Origin: Apostichopus parvimensis
Taxonomy: Eukaryota > Echinodermata > Holothuroidea > Aspidochirotida > Stichopodidae
Assembly: GCA_000934455.1 (NCBI GenBank)
Contig: KN885533.1
Coordinates: 8,767-54,653, forward strand
Length of the DNA stretch: 45,887 nt
Direction of reading: 5' to 3'
Position 1 is the first letter of the stretch; each line of letters begins with the position of its first letter. The notes beneath the pieces were generated by a model. That model searched no databases. It was not told where the DNA came from and saw only the letters and a list, made by a program, of their open reading frames with translations. The translations under genes were made by a program, and so were the position numbers. Shown here one piece after another: positions 22,865 to 34,595 of this stretch.

Positions 22865-24051
22865 ATGTATGTATGTATTTTAGATCCTCCTGCAAGCAGG
22901 AACTCAGGAAGAAGCCATCATTGGCTTATCAAAGCCGCAAGCTGACCGAAGTCAGTCTCTTAGATTCATATTTAACGTCCATGATTATGAATTGTCAACA
23001 ACTCTGTAACTGGACGACATACATTAATCTTGGAGTGACTCGAACTCGGGACCTTATGGTTGAAAGGCACAGGCGTTAACCACTGAGCTAACACTCCTAT
23101 AATTTTCATTATCATAACAGGCTGCTGGTGAAACTGTGGATGAAGATTCCCTGAGGAGCATGCTGAATGAAGTAGATGCCAATAAAAATGGCAAATTAGA
23201 AGAAGATGAGTTTCTGCAGGTAGATATTAACCCACTTTGACAAATTTTTAATTTTGCAAAACAAATTTTGAGGTATTAATAAGATCAAACAAGCAGCAGG
23301 CATAGGTTATTCTGGTCTTGTGTGCTATAGCCGTTCATCTCTGATTCTGGGGTATAACTGCCAGATGGGAGGGGGAGTTTGTCAGAAGCCAAAAATGAGA
23401 TGTCGATTATGGTCACACCAGTTTCAATCTATACATTTCAGAAAGTCTCAAGGACAAGATAAGGCTTTGTAAAGCACATTTTCATGTTTGTATTTCTGTC
23501 AACTGACAATATCAGGCAAGACAGTATTGAAGAGTAATATGTTAAATCTAACATGAAACAAATAAATGTTGTTGATTGTAAGAAGAACCTTATGAAAAGT
23601 GCAGGAATCTGATCAAGTCTTTGGTAATCCTGTATCAAACATTGATTCCTGCTCCGAAAGAACTTAGCAGATTAACACCCATCCCTAAACTGAAACACCT
23701 CATATACACCAAGCTGCCCTAACTAAAACACCAAACGTAAACACCGCATGAACACCAAGCTTCTCTAACTAGAACACAAAAGTAGGTGCTCACTCAGAGA
23801 AGTTATTTTAATGACAGTTTGAGATATTTATTTACAAAAATCTGTTGTGTTTTAAATGGTTCCATATTCTACAACTTTTCATTTCTTGTTTGTTCCTCGT
23901 TTAATAATGACTCCCCATTGTTTTTATCCGCCACTAGCTTATGAGCGCTATCAAGACTGGTGCCATAGCCAATGTACGATTGGAGAGCGCCCTCAGTAGG
24001 TGGGAACAGAAGAGGCATATCCCGACAGATCGCAGTGGGGGCGGTGTCTAG
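9921..24051 (+). CDS. GPD2: Mitochondrial FAD-dependent glycerol-3-phosphate dehydrogenase, 722 aa
   Basis: Exons: 9921-10034, 10625-10784, 11327-11451, 12185-12282, then 16129-16292, 17098-17259, 17634-17778 (or their first-copy equivalents), 18387-18580, 18993-19127, 19326-19504, 20053-20184, 20879-21040, 22013-22198, 23121-23219, 23938-24051. Every intron is GT-AG and all phases agree; the total is 2169 nt including TAG, so 722 aa against 727 in human. The enzyme oxidises glycerol-3-phosphate to dihydroxyacetone phosphate on the outer face of the inner mitochondrial membrane and reduces ubiquinone. The N-terminus ([14 protein letters not shown]...) is basic, then hydrophobic. The FAD dinucleotide-binding motif GGGATG is at 76-81. 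[46 protein letters not shown] and [10 protein letters not shown] are family signatures. The C-terminal EF-hand pair is degenerate at about 636-647 ([12 protein letters not shown]) and canonical in exon 14 ([12 protein letters not shown]), as in calcium-stimulated animal GPD2. Confidence 0.96.
10180..10196. repeat. Perfect 8-bp-arm palindrome in GPD2 intron 1
   Basis: GTTGTCCGACGGACAAC has eight complementary bases on each side of one central A. Just upstream, near 10120-10145, a second inverted pair (GTCATC...GATGAC) occurs. Together they suggest a small foldback or MITE remnant, but no element ends were identified. Confidence 0.5.
12336..12354 (+). repeat. 19-G homopolymer in GPD2 intron 4
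   Basis: A run of 19 G is preceded by GGGA and followed by TTGGGG on the GPD2 sense strand, so the transcript could form a G-quadruplex. It starts 53 bp after the exon 4 donor. Confidence 0.9.
12969..15258 (+). CDS. GPD2: GPD2 exons 5-7, first (upstream) copy; exon 7 truncated by gap
   Basis: The upstream copies are 5a 12969-13132, 6a 13929-14090 and 7a 15144-15258 (cut by Ns). They have intact acceptors and donors (GTAAGT after 5a and 6a) and the same phases as the second copies. Against 16129-16292, 17098-17259 and 17634-17748 I count 5, 8 and 2 base differences. All are synonymous except one Ile to Met at residue 281. Exon 4 can splice in frame to either 5a or 5b. If exon 8a exists in the gap, joining its phase-1 end to the phase-2 start of 5b gives a frameshift and an early stop, so the two sets cannot both be used in series. 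Confidence 0.85.
13147..13460 (+). repeat. Minisatellite at the start of GPD2 intron 5, first copy
   Basis: Imperfect units of about 18-20 bp built on TGGTCACATGTGTGTTCAC begin within 15 bp of the exon 5a donor. About 15 CACATG (E-box-type CANNTG) sites occur. The exon 5 frame stays open through the array, so a retained intron would add a Met/Cys/Val/His/Trp-rich repeat tail of over 100 residues before a stop at 13483-13485. That tail is a composition effect, not a supported protein. Confidence 0.9.
14587..14940. mobile_element. MITE (non-autonomous DNA transposon), 354 bp, hAT-like ends
   Basis: Perfect 14-bp terminal inverted repeats, CAGGGATGTGCCCA at 14587-14600 and its reverse complement at 14927-14940, are flanked by the direct repeat GTCACT at 14581-14586 and 14941-14946. 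GTGCTGGGCGGG-type subterminal repeats lie near the right end. There is no coding capacity. The CAGGG ends resemble hAT elements, but hAT duplications are usually 8 bp and only 6 bp match here, so the superfamily is uncertain. It is absent from the second copy of the duplicated block. Confidence 0.8.
15259..15806. other. Assembly gap (548 Ns) inside duplicated GPD2 region
   Basis: The run of Ns cuts exon 7a after its 115th base. Two open frames across it are artefacts of undefined codons. Confidence 0.99.
16308..16594 (+). repeat. Minisatellite at the start of GPD2 intron 5, second copy
   Basis: The same CACATG-containing array as at 13147-13460 occupies the same place after exon 5b. It has a different unit order and is slightly shorter, showing that the array has changed since the block was duplicated. 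Confidence 0.9.
16653..16691 (+). repeat. 39-C homopolymer in second copy of intron 5
   Basis: There are 39 consecutive C before a T run. The matching place in copy 1 (13527-13533) has 7 C. The complementary strand could form G-quadruplexes. The exact length is uncertain in any assembly. Confidence 0.9.
22729..22877. repeat. (GTAT)n microsatellite, likely expanded SINE tail
   Basis: About 149 bp of GTAT repeats with a short GT-rich interruption lie in GPD2 intron 13. The array directly adjoins the 3' end of a tRNA-derived SINE on the minus strand, where it reads (ATAC)n, so it is best explained as the SINE's simple-repeat tail. Met-Tyr-Val-Cys reading frames here are artefacts. Confidence 0.95.
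22881..23097 (-). mobile_element. tRNA-derived SINE in GPD2 intron 13
   Basis: Read on the minus strand from 23097, a 67-bp tRNA-like head begins GGAGTGTTAGCTCAGTGG. This contains a perfect A box (TAGCTCAGTGG) and is followed by a B box (GAGTTCGAGTC, near 23040-23050). GGAGTG pairs with CACTCC at the other end of the head. The D, anticodon and T stems are broken, so it is not a working tRNA. A body of about 150 bp (GGACGTTAAATATGAATC within it) leads into the (ATAC)n tail. No clear target-site duplication is visible. Confidence 0.8.
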
Positions 24052-27000
24052 GGACTGACGAAATCTTGACGAGAAAGGTAGCTGTTCTTTGAAGTGTAAA
24101 TTTTTTTCCTTATTCTCAGGAGACATGAATACATGGTAACATAAGTGTGGTTTGTATTGGTGTTGTGGTTTTTTGTAGCATGTTATTAAAAGAGGATATA
24201 AGAAAAAGCCTTGAAATCACAGAAATCAATGTTTTTCTGCAAACTATGAAGATTGTTCAGAGAAAGAATAGAATCACTTATAGGTATGGCCAGGCAAAGA
24301 AAGAAATTAGAAATAACAGGTTTCTGATTTCAGTCAAAGTATTACTGAGGGAGGTGGGTGTCGATTGCATCCACTATGCAAGAAACACATCTCTTCCTGT
24401 TGTTGAAAGAATTGCATTACATGCTGGGTTTTTTTTCTCTATATGGCAGTTTCTTCATCAGTGAAACATTTTCTAGCCTGACAACCTCTTCCCATTACCC
24501 TATCTTCCCATATTCATATACCTAACCTACCCCCACGCCCCCGCCTTAAAATTTGTAGAATATGAGATTCTATAGAGTTCACAACAATATGACTGTTACT
24601 TGATTATTAACATTTTTGGGAAAGAGCTAAGGAATTTATGGCTTAGAGAATGTGGTTAAACATAAATATCGAAATGTGGTTTGCAAAGTATCTAGATAGA
24701 GCAAGAAGCAATGAGAAGCTATTCTGATCACATTTTGATACCATCCAAGTTAGTCTTTCTATTTATCTGTCTGTCTTAGGTGAAAAATTAGGACAACATA
24801 AACAGCTTGCCATCACGTTTCATAGTAATGGGCTCTTAAGGTGTTATTGACTTAGGTACAGATGCAGAATTGTGGTTCAAAGGGGTGAGGAAGTTGAGAA
24901 AAAAACTTTGATTAAGAATTTAAGGAGAATTATGTATCAGGTGGGTGATGTATAAGGGTCTAATAATCAAAGTCACCGGCCAGTGATCTGTAATAATTTA
25001 TTGTTGAATCTTTGTATTAGATGCTAATTTTGTGTACTATATAGTGTGTTTGTCATTAACAGTGGTTTGTACTTGTAGAGAGGATGTTTCTCAATATATA
25101 TGACTTAAGTCTAGTATTTAGTTAAAATGTTATTTATCCTCTGTTATGTCTTTCAAAAAAGTTGGTGAAATTCTCAGTTTAATGATCTAATTAATTATAT
25201 ACCAAATTGGTAGTAATAAGTAAAAGAGAGAAATTGAGAAGAAACAGTTCTTATGCAGATTTCAGATTTTGTGGATCTGCATCTATGCTTCAGCGTCGAA
25301 AAAGAAAGACCGTCTTTTAAAGAACTTTGGACAGCAACTTTTACAGCAAGTTAAGTGGGTGACAGCAGAAAGTTCAGCTTCTAAGCATATTACAAGAGAA
25401 AAGTTTAAGTTAAAGATGTTGTTAAGCTAGCATTTGTAATCTCATATCATATGCAAGAATTCTGCAAATTTTATATTGTCCAAAACTTTGCAAACACACA
25501 AAGAAATGTAATGTATGTGAAATTGATATATATGTACAATGAATTAATTGACTGAAGCTTTTTATCTGACTGCGAGTAGCAGCTTTCTCGTAATAGGCAA
25601 ATGTTTTCAGGATAGATATTTTATTTTAAAGGGACGTTTGCCAAGAGACCGAATACTGAATGGGCCAAAGTTTATTTACCGGAGACTGAAAGTCGATGTA
25701 TCTAAACTGGATCTGTAATAAATTCATCAGATTGTGGGGACCATTTCACGCTCTGGATTTGATAACCAATAACATATTCATGGTACATGTTTGCACTGTG
25801 GACATCTTTGGTAACGTAACAGACAATGTGTGTGCTCTAGGTAGCACGGTATTATCCGATTAAAAGAACTGGTAAAGTTGCAGCTCTGCAACAGACAGAT
25901 ATCTGACAAATATTTGATAAACCAAAGAAATTTGACCAAACGTTTAAACTAATTTAAGAAATATTAATTACAAACTGTTTTGATTGAAAGCTCTGAGTAT
26001 GGGGAGAGACAAGTTTTTGAGGAAAGTTTCTCAAATATAAATAAATGTGTGTAACTATGGAAACATAACTCAACAATCATTGCAACTGAAGAAATAATGC
26101 TGAAAGATGTAATAGACCAAGGATATGGAACTTGTGTGGGATCCTTATTGTATCACTCCTGACAAAAGACAAGATCTTCTGATGGTTTATTTCACATTGA
26201 TAATGAAGTAATGCAACTAGATGTTACACAGAGGAATAGTGACCAGGAAACCTGATGGTTTAATTGCTAGAGTATGTGGTATTTAGCATTTTATGTTTAA
26301 TAGAAAACAACTCATTAAGTTTTATTGTCAACTTTTTATTTTTCTACTTCTTTTGTTTAATCATATGTTTTTCACTTGCAAAGTGGCTTATCAAACAAAA
26401 ATGTTGTAGGAAGTTATATAAAGCAAAACATACACATACACACACACAAACAAAACATACACAATATATGATGATGCTAGTTGGTAACAAAATTCATATT
26501 TCATTGTAGTGATGCTTTTGTATTGATTAGCTCACCTACAACTTTGATTGGTTGCCTCTCATGTATGTTAGCCAATGAATTTGCCAAGAAGTAAATGCTA
26601 CCTTTCATTTACTTTATATGTGAAGTAAACCACTGGTTGGGTTGTTACCTCTGGTCTTGGTATGGTCTCAGCTTTAATACTTTATTGTTGAGACAACTTC
26701 CTCGGATCTTCCGACTGTTTATTATAATGGAAACTAATAATTGACTTGCATGATGTCTCTGTGAATCTTGGCTTGCTGCCAAACTCACAAACATATCAAC
26801 TGTCAACTTATGTTCTGCAAAAAATATTATAACTTTCATAGAAAAGAATGTATGTTTATAACTTTTTAACCCATCTACAACAACATAAATTGTCTTGACT
26901 AATTAGTATTTTTATCCTTTTTAAGGATGTGTGCTTGTCAAGTATCTAACAAAAATTTGTGACCGAACCAGACAGCTTTTCTAAAGGTTTGAATTCTTTT

Positions 27001-27163
27001 CTACTTCTTTCTGTTTGCCTTGTATTCACAAAAAAAGAAAGAAGTCTCTGAAATGTTTGAAGCATTATGTGCAGATACAGTATGCAGAAGGAAACCAATC
27101 CAAACCACAAGCTTGGGAAATAGAAACATATGAAAATTTGGTGCTTAAATATTAAAGAGTCGG

Positions 27164-27266
27164 NNNNNNNNNNNNNNNNNNNNNNNNNNNNNNNNNNNNN
27201 NNNNNNNNNNNNNNNNNNNNNNNNNNNNNNNNNNNNNNNNNNNNNNNNNNNNNNNNNNNNNNNNNN
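27164..27266. other. Assembly gap (103 Ns)
   Basis: A run of Ns in intergenic DNA. Confidence 0.99.
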
Positions 27267-29716
27267 CCACTTGCCTTAGTGAACACCACTGGCTGTGGTC
27301 TTGAAGCATACAACATGGAGTAACATTCAAGCGTCACCTAACAACTCAGATTTGTAGTGACAGGCCGATGAGAATCCTGGTTGGCAGGTACCTTGACACA
27401 TCGTCTTTAAGATTATCTGTTGTGCTGGGCTTCCTTGATGGGATCTAGTTGTTTTCATTGTACCTGAGGCTATTAACAAGCTTTTTTTTATATATGTTGA
27501 CTGTTTTATAAACAACTCATTTGACTTTACATTTTAATTGCAGATTTTTGTCATGTAATATTTTGTCAGTACTCTGACTCTGTCAGTACTAGTACTGTCA
27601 GTACTAGAATATGAAACAAAAGGTTAAACAGTTTATTTATTTTACAGAGCCTTACTCTGCATAGAGTTTGTTGGTAAATGACTCACAGGCGCTGGAAGTT
27701 GATGGCCTGTGCCATGTCCTTTGATCTTACATCTCTTTATATATCCATATATATATAAATCATTTGCTCCTTTTGGAACATATTATCCTTTCAGGGATAA
27801 TTTTAATCAGTGTTTGAGAGATGCATACTTGTATTTCTTGTACATATTTTTTTTTCTACACTATTGCTTTATTTGAAATTTTAACCTCAAATTTATTTCT
27901 TTCGGGTATTTATGGGGGTCTTTCATGTACGTGTCTCTTCCTTTCCTTTCACTGGCTTGACCTTACCTTGACCTTTGTCATCCTACATTAGGCAATTTAA
28001 GTCTGGATAGAACATAAAATACAAGACAAAATGAAAAGTTTGCCTCCTAAAATTAAACGCATAGAAAAATGAGAAATTTTGAATAGCAAAACTGGCTGTA
28101 CCTGTTTGACCAGTGTTTTACCCCATTATACAGCACAGAAATATATCTAGTGTACTTGGATTGCCTTATTTTATGTTTCACACATATATTTTATCCCTCT
28201 ATGCAACGATCCTGTTCATCTTGTGCCAAATGCAAGTACCTTCCAATCCTGCTATTCTCTCTCCTCCTCCTTCCTCTTGCTTGCTTCTTCCTTCCTATAC
28301 CAGTATCCCTCATCTTTACTGAAACTCTCTCTTCTGGAACCTTTTTTTGCTTCCCATGCTCTTCATTCTTCCACCAACCTCTCCATGCTCCAAACTCCCT
28401 CAAAACTCCTGGCAAAAATGTCATCTCCTGTTTTTTTCGTTTTCCTTCGGTGTGCAATGCTCTTTTCTTCCTTCAGTTTCTTTCTTTCTTTCCTCATGAG
28501 GATAATTATTAAATGCAAGAAATGCTGTTACATATGCTCTTCCTAAAATGCTTCTAACCAAACTGCTTATCTGCACCTGAATTGTGTTTTTACTGCTTTT
28601 CTCAATTAACCTTGTTCTTAGTTGTGGTGAATTTTACTATTTGTGATTTCTATTTGTTAATTTAAGTTTTGAGGTTAATTATGTCTTCTTGGTGCTTTAT
28701 AGTTTGGAATGGTTTCATGACTTTATCACATTTCTTTGAATCTTATGACATATTTCTCAGATATATTCAATATATGTATTACACAATATAATTAATGAAT
28801 TTTTATACAGCTCTCAAATAAAGTGACAACTCTAATTTACAACTAATTTGTCACATTTTATGCAAAAGTTTCCCTCTCACCTTCCAATAGAAACCCTTGA
28901 AAGGTAAGGTAGAATCAATAGTTATTCCAAACTGTACAAATAGCAAATAAGCCAATGTGTTTAAAATCCTGTTATATCTCCTGGAAACATAAAATAGATG
29001 AAAAAGAAAATAACAATTGCATAAATTTTCTTGTAAAGTCAAATTTATTTTGAAAGTACAGATATGGTTTTCATATAACATACATGCAACTTAGACTTTG
29101 CTCATTGCTACCTAATATCATACCCAACCACCCCTCCCTCCCCACCACTCCCTTCAACACGTTCCCAGACATGTCCACCCCTTCCTTAACAAGACTTCCA
29201 AACTTATCAAGACAGAAGTCCCTGTAAAACAATACATTCTCCACAGAAAGAATAAGACACAAACTCAGAACAACAGAAACTTTTAACAGGTCAAATACTT
29301 CATAATTTCCAATCAGAAAATGCATATTTGTGGGGAATTGATTGATACTTGATAGGTACATTGTTGGCATTAACTCAGAAAGATCTTATGGTTCGAGTTA
29401 AGATCAACTCAACTTCAATAGTTATTAGCTAGATGTTTATTCTTTGAAAAGGGCTTCTGGGAACATTTTGAGAAACACAAGCATGGAAAGAAACAAATAA
29501 GACACAGGCAAAGGAACATGTAAATCATTTCAGAACTCAAAAGAGGGTCCTGAAGACATGTAACAACAGACATATCAGAGAACTTAAACAGGAACTGCTT
29601 GTAGATCAAAAACACTGAATGATGGCAAATTTAAGCTGCTTGGCCACATAAGGTAACCCTTGAAGATGCATACACATTTGTCATATATCCACATCAAAAG
29701 ATTCAAAAACTGTTTT

Positions 29717-29762
29717 CGTCATGGATACACCCTGATATGTTAACATATCGTCATGGATACAC
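29717..29762. repeat. 16-bp perfect palindrome between 14-bp direct repeats
   Basis: GATATGTTAACATATC (29734-29749) sits between two copies of CGTCATGGATACAC (29717-29730 and 29749-29762). It lies about 350 bp past the SEC61B stop. It could be a tiny insertion footprint or a duplicated site; no function can be assigned. Confidence 0.6.
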
Positions 29763-29998
29763 AGGCTGTGAGTTGCATGCATTTCCCACATCAGAGCTCC
29801 TGACGATGTACTGGCAGTTCAGTATAGTAGTCAATGTATCTTCTCACACATCATACACCTTTGTTTCTCTTGGTTATCGTCCACACACTGTAACTGTAGA
29901 CTGTGGTGGTCTCTGCTTTCACTGCTACTCTCATCTTGAGGCTGATGTTCTGTGCTCGCAATCTATCTGTCAAAAAGACCCTTATCGTTTTGCAAGTA

Positions 29999-30033
29999 TT
30001 TATTAATTGGATTTTTGCATTGTTTGTTTTATT
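29999..30033 (-). terminator. SEC61B: Candidate SEC61B polyadenylation signals
   Basis: AATAAA occurs twice on the minus strand (complement of TTTATT at 30028-30033 and 29999-30004), 76 and 105 bp beyond the SEC61B stop codon. Position suggests use; the cleavage site is not visible. Confidence 0.45.
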
Positions 30034-30108
30034 CTCAAAAGATACAGTTCTTTTTGACTGGAATGTCATTTTTCTTTCCATCGTCATATGTTAATATGGT
30101 ACTCGGAT

Positions 30109-32554
<2,446 letters not shown>

Positions 32555-34595
32555 TTTATTTTCGAGTTGATCGTGAAACTAGTGACACGTCTTCTTTCAC
32601 AGCTGTTTAGTGGTGATCGTAAAGAGAGGGCGACATTACAAAATGTAACTTGTCATTTTGATATGCTTCACGAAAGATTTTAATAAAACCTACGGAAGGA
32701 AATGGGTACCACACGCACAAAAAGGAGTGAGAATCCTGGGTAGCAATTGATCAGTACAACTACGGAGCTGCCACTTCAGAATGACAAAATTAATTAAACT
32801 CTCTTCGTAGGAAATGCCACTGCAAAATAATCCCAAAATTAAGGGAAACTGAGTTTCCTCGCCTGAGATGGTAACTCAGATGTCAAGTTTGTTGAATTGT
32901 AACATCGCCAAATAACAAATTCCATAAAATTCCATTTTTTAAGAGATTTTAACTATGTTAGTGCAAAAAAATGTGAAATCTAACCGCTTTCCACTTCAGG
33001 TTCACTTTCCTCTTGTCAGTTTATAATACTTTTTTTTTCATTTGTACCGTCCATCGAATATTTCTATGCCTCCGTAGAAAGTTCCAACTGAACAAGTATG
33101 AAAAAAACACGCGAGTTAAAAATACATGTTGTTGGCATGTAGCCAGAATTTATATTTACTTGTAACGTGTTTGCTAATTTCCTGGCCTACAGAACCACAG
33201 CTGAGGGGAAGGCGAGGGGGGGGGGGGCTGTGGCAGCTTCATAGCCCTGTTCTTTATGAAAAAAAAATGTGGGGTCACTGAAGGTTGTTTCATATGAAAA
33301 AGCCAAAATCTAGTTGGCTTCGGTTTTCCTGGGGAATAGTGCTAAATTATCTTCAAACGAGCTACAGAGATATGGACTGATGAAACCAAAACAACGATGA
33401 TAAATAACCCTTGATGGGAGATATCATGGTTTTGTGATCCTTTCTATCCCTCTTAACAAAACTGTGGACTTTTCTTATATTAAAGGCAATAACACAAATG
33501 ACAATTTTTTTTATATTCATTTTCAAATATCATTAAATGTATTGAATTTCTTTCATTTAATAGTTAGTTTTCAATGTAAAATATCCTGTTTCTCTAATCA
33601 GACAATTCTTACATAATTGCGTTCGTGTGTATCTAATGTAAACTAATATGTTTATTATTTAAAGTTTTAAGACAGCTTAATCATGCCTGGCTTTGAGCCA
33701 AACAGGCCTTCCAAACAGAGACATGATTTTAGAACTGTTCAAAACAAAATGCCACAAGATAAGTAAACAATGAAATTTAAGTTGGAAACTACCAGAAGAA
33801 GTTATTTAGACAATGCAATTGATGTCAAGACTGAGATAATTAGCTGTGTATCTGTCACATCCAGAATATGGGTTTTTTCTTAATGAAACTGTACCACTTT
33901 AGATCAGAGATGGTTACCCATGGCAACGGTTTGAATCACATTACACACACAAACAAGGTGGAAGTGTATATGATATTAAAAAAAATCCATTGGTAAGAAT
34001 TTAGTTGGTCAGATGCAAAAACAGATACTTACACAGTAATTCAAAAGCGGTACCATCTGGTACATACACACAACATGAAACTGTGAGTCGCATAGTATGA
34101 CAGTATGAAAAAACAGGAATGCTACAAGAAATGTTCCACTCGAAAAAACTTTTCAACTTGTCGTATTTCAGTTCTGCTCAAATGTTGCATATTCATGAAG
34201 AAAAGAACAAATACCATGATCGTTACCGCTGCCTTAAAGTGATATAAAGGTATCAAGTTTACGAAACATAATTTTTTTTTAACTTTTCAAGACGAAACAT
34301 AACCATTGATTTATTATAAAGTAATGTCATGAAGTTAAGAAAAGTGAATGTTGTTTTAGCTTATCCGATCACAATCTTATTTTGAAACAAGTAATGATAC
34401 ATTTCATCAAAATATTGCAATATATTACTTAAGCTCAACGAGGTATTTCGGGTATAAATTATAAAGGTTTTTTCTTCTGCCGCACAGTACTATCACTGTT
34501 GAAAACTGTATGTAATATTACAGTAAATAACACACAGCAGTTCATTACACACACAGTTCTTCCTATAACTGTAAATGTTGCCTTTACTGATTCAG
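32555..34595. other. SEC61B upstream / FANCE downstream region
   Basis: The spacer separates two genes on the same strand. The SEC61B promoter should lie near 32600-32750; a pyrimidine-rich CCCTCTCTTTACG on the minus strand near 32619-32631 is a possible start region. A 12-G run is at 33216-33227. An X-box is at 33913-33927. No coding exon was found. Confidence 0.4.
33913..33927. promoter_or_regulatory. X-box (RFX-type) motif
   Basis: GTTACCCATGGCAAC matches the imperfect-palindrome X-box consensus GTNRCC-N(0-3)-RGYAAC bound by RFX transcription factors. It lies about 0.7 kb past the FANCE stop and 1.4 kb upstream of the SEC61B start. Confidence 0.4.

Larger units (their letters stand above)
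24052..30108. other. GPD2 3' region and convergent intergenic DNA
   Basis: No gene is supported here. GPD2's 3' untranslated region starts at 24052; an AATAAA at 25717-25722 is one candidate polyadenylation signal among several AATAAA-like sites. A pyrimidine-rich stretch (about 28250-28490) yields spurious open frames on both strands. TGACCT repeats with 5-nt spacing (DR5 type) occur at 27958-27974, and short CAGTACTAG repeats lie around 27565-27607. Ns fill 27164-27266. Confidence 0.5.

Noticed and set aside
22626-23079. Met-Tyr-Val-Cys and Ile-His-Thr-Tyr repeat proteins on both strands
   Set aside because: Pure translation of the GTAT microsatellite; no coding support.
23031-23097. Functional tRNA gene
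   Set aside because: A and B boxes are present, but the D, anticodon and T stems do not pair and the T-arm is shortened; it is the head of a SINE.
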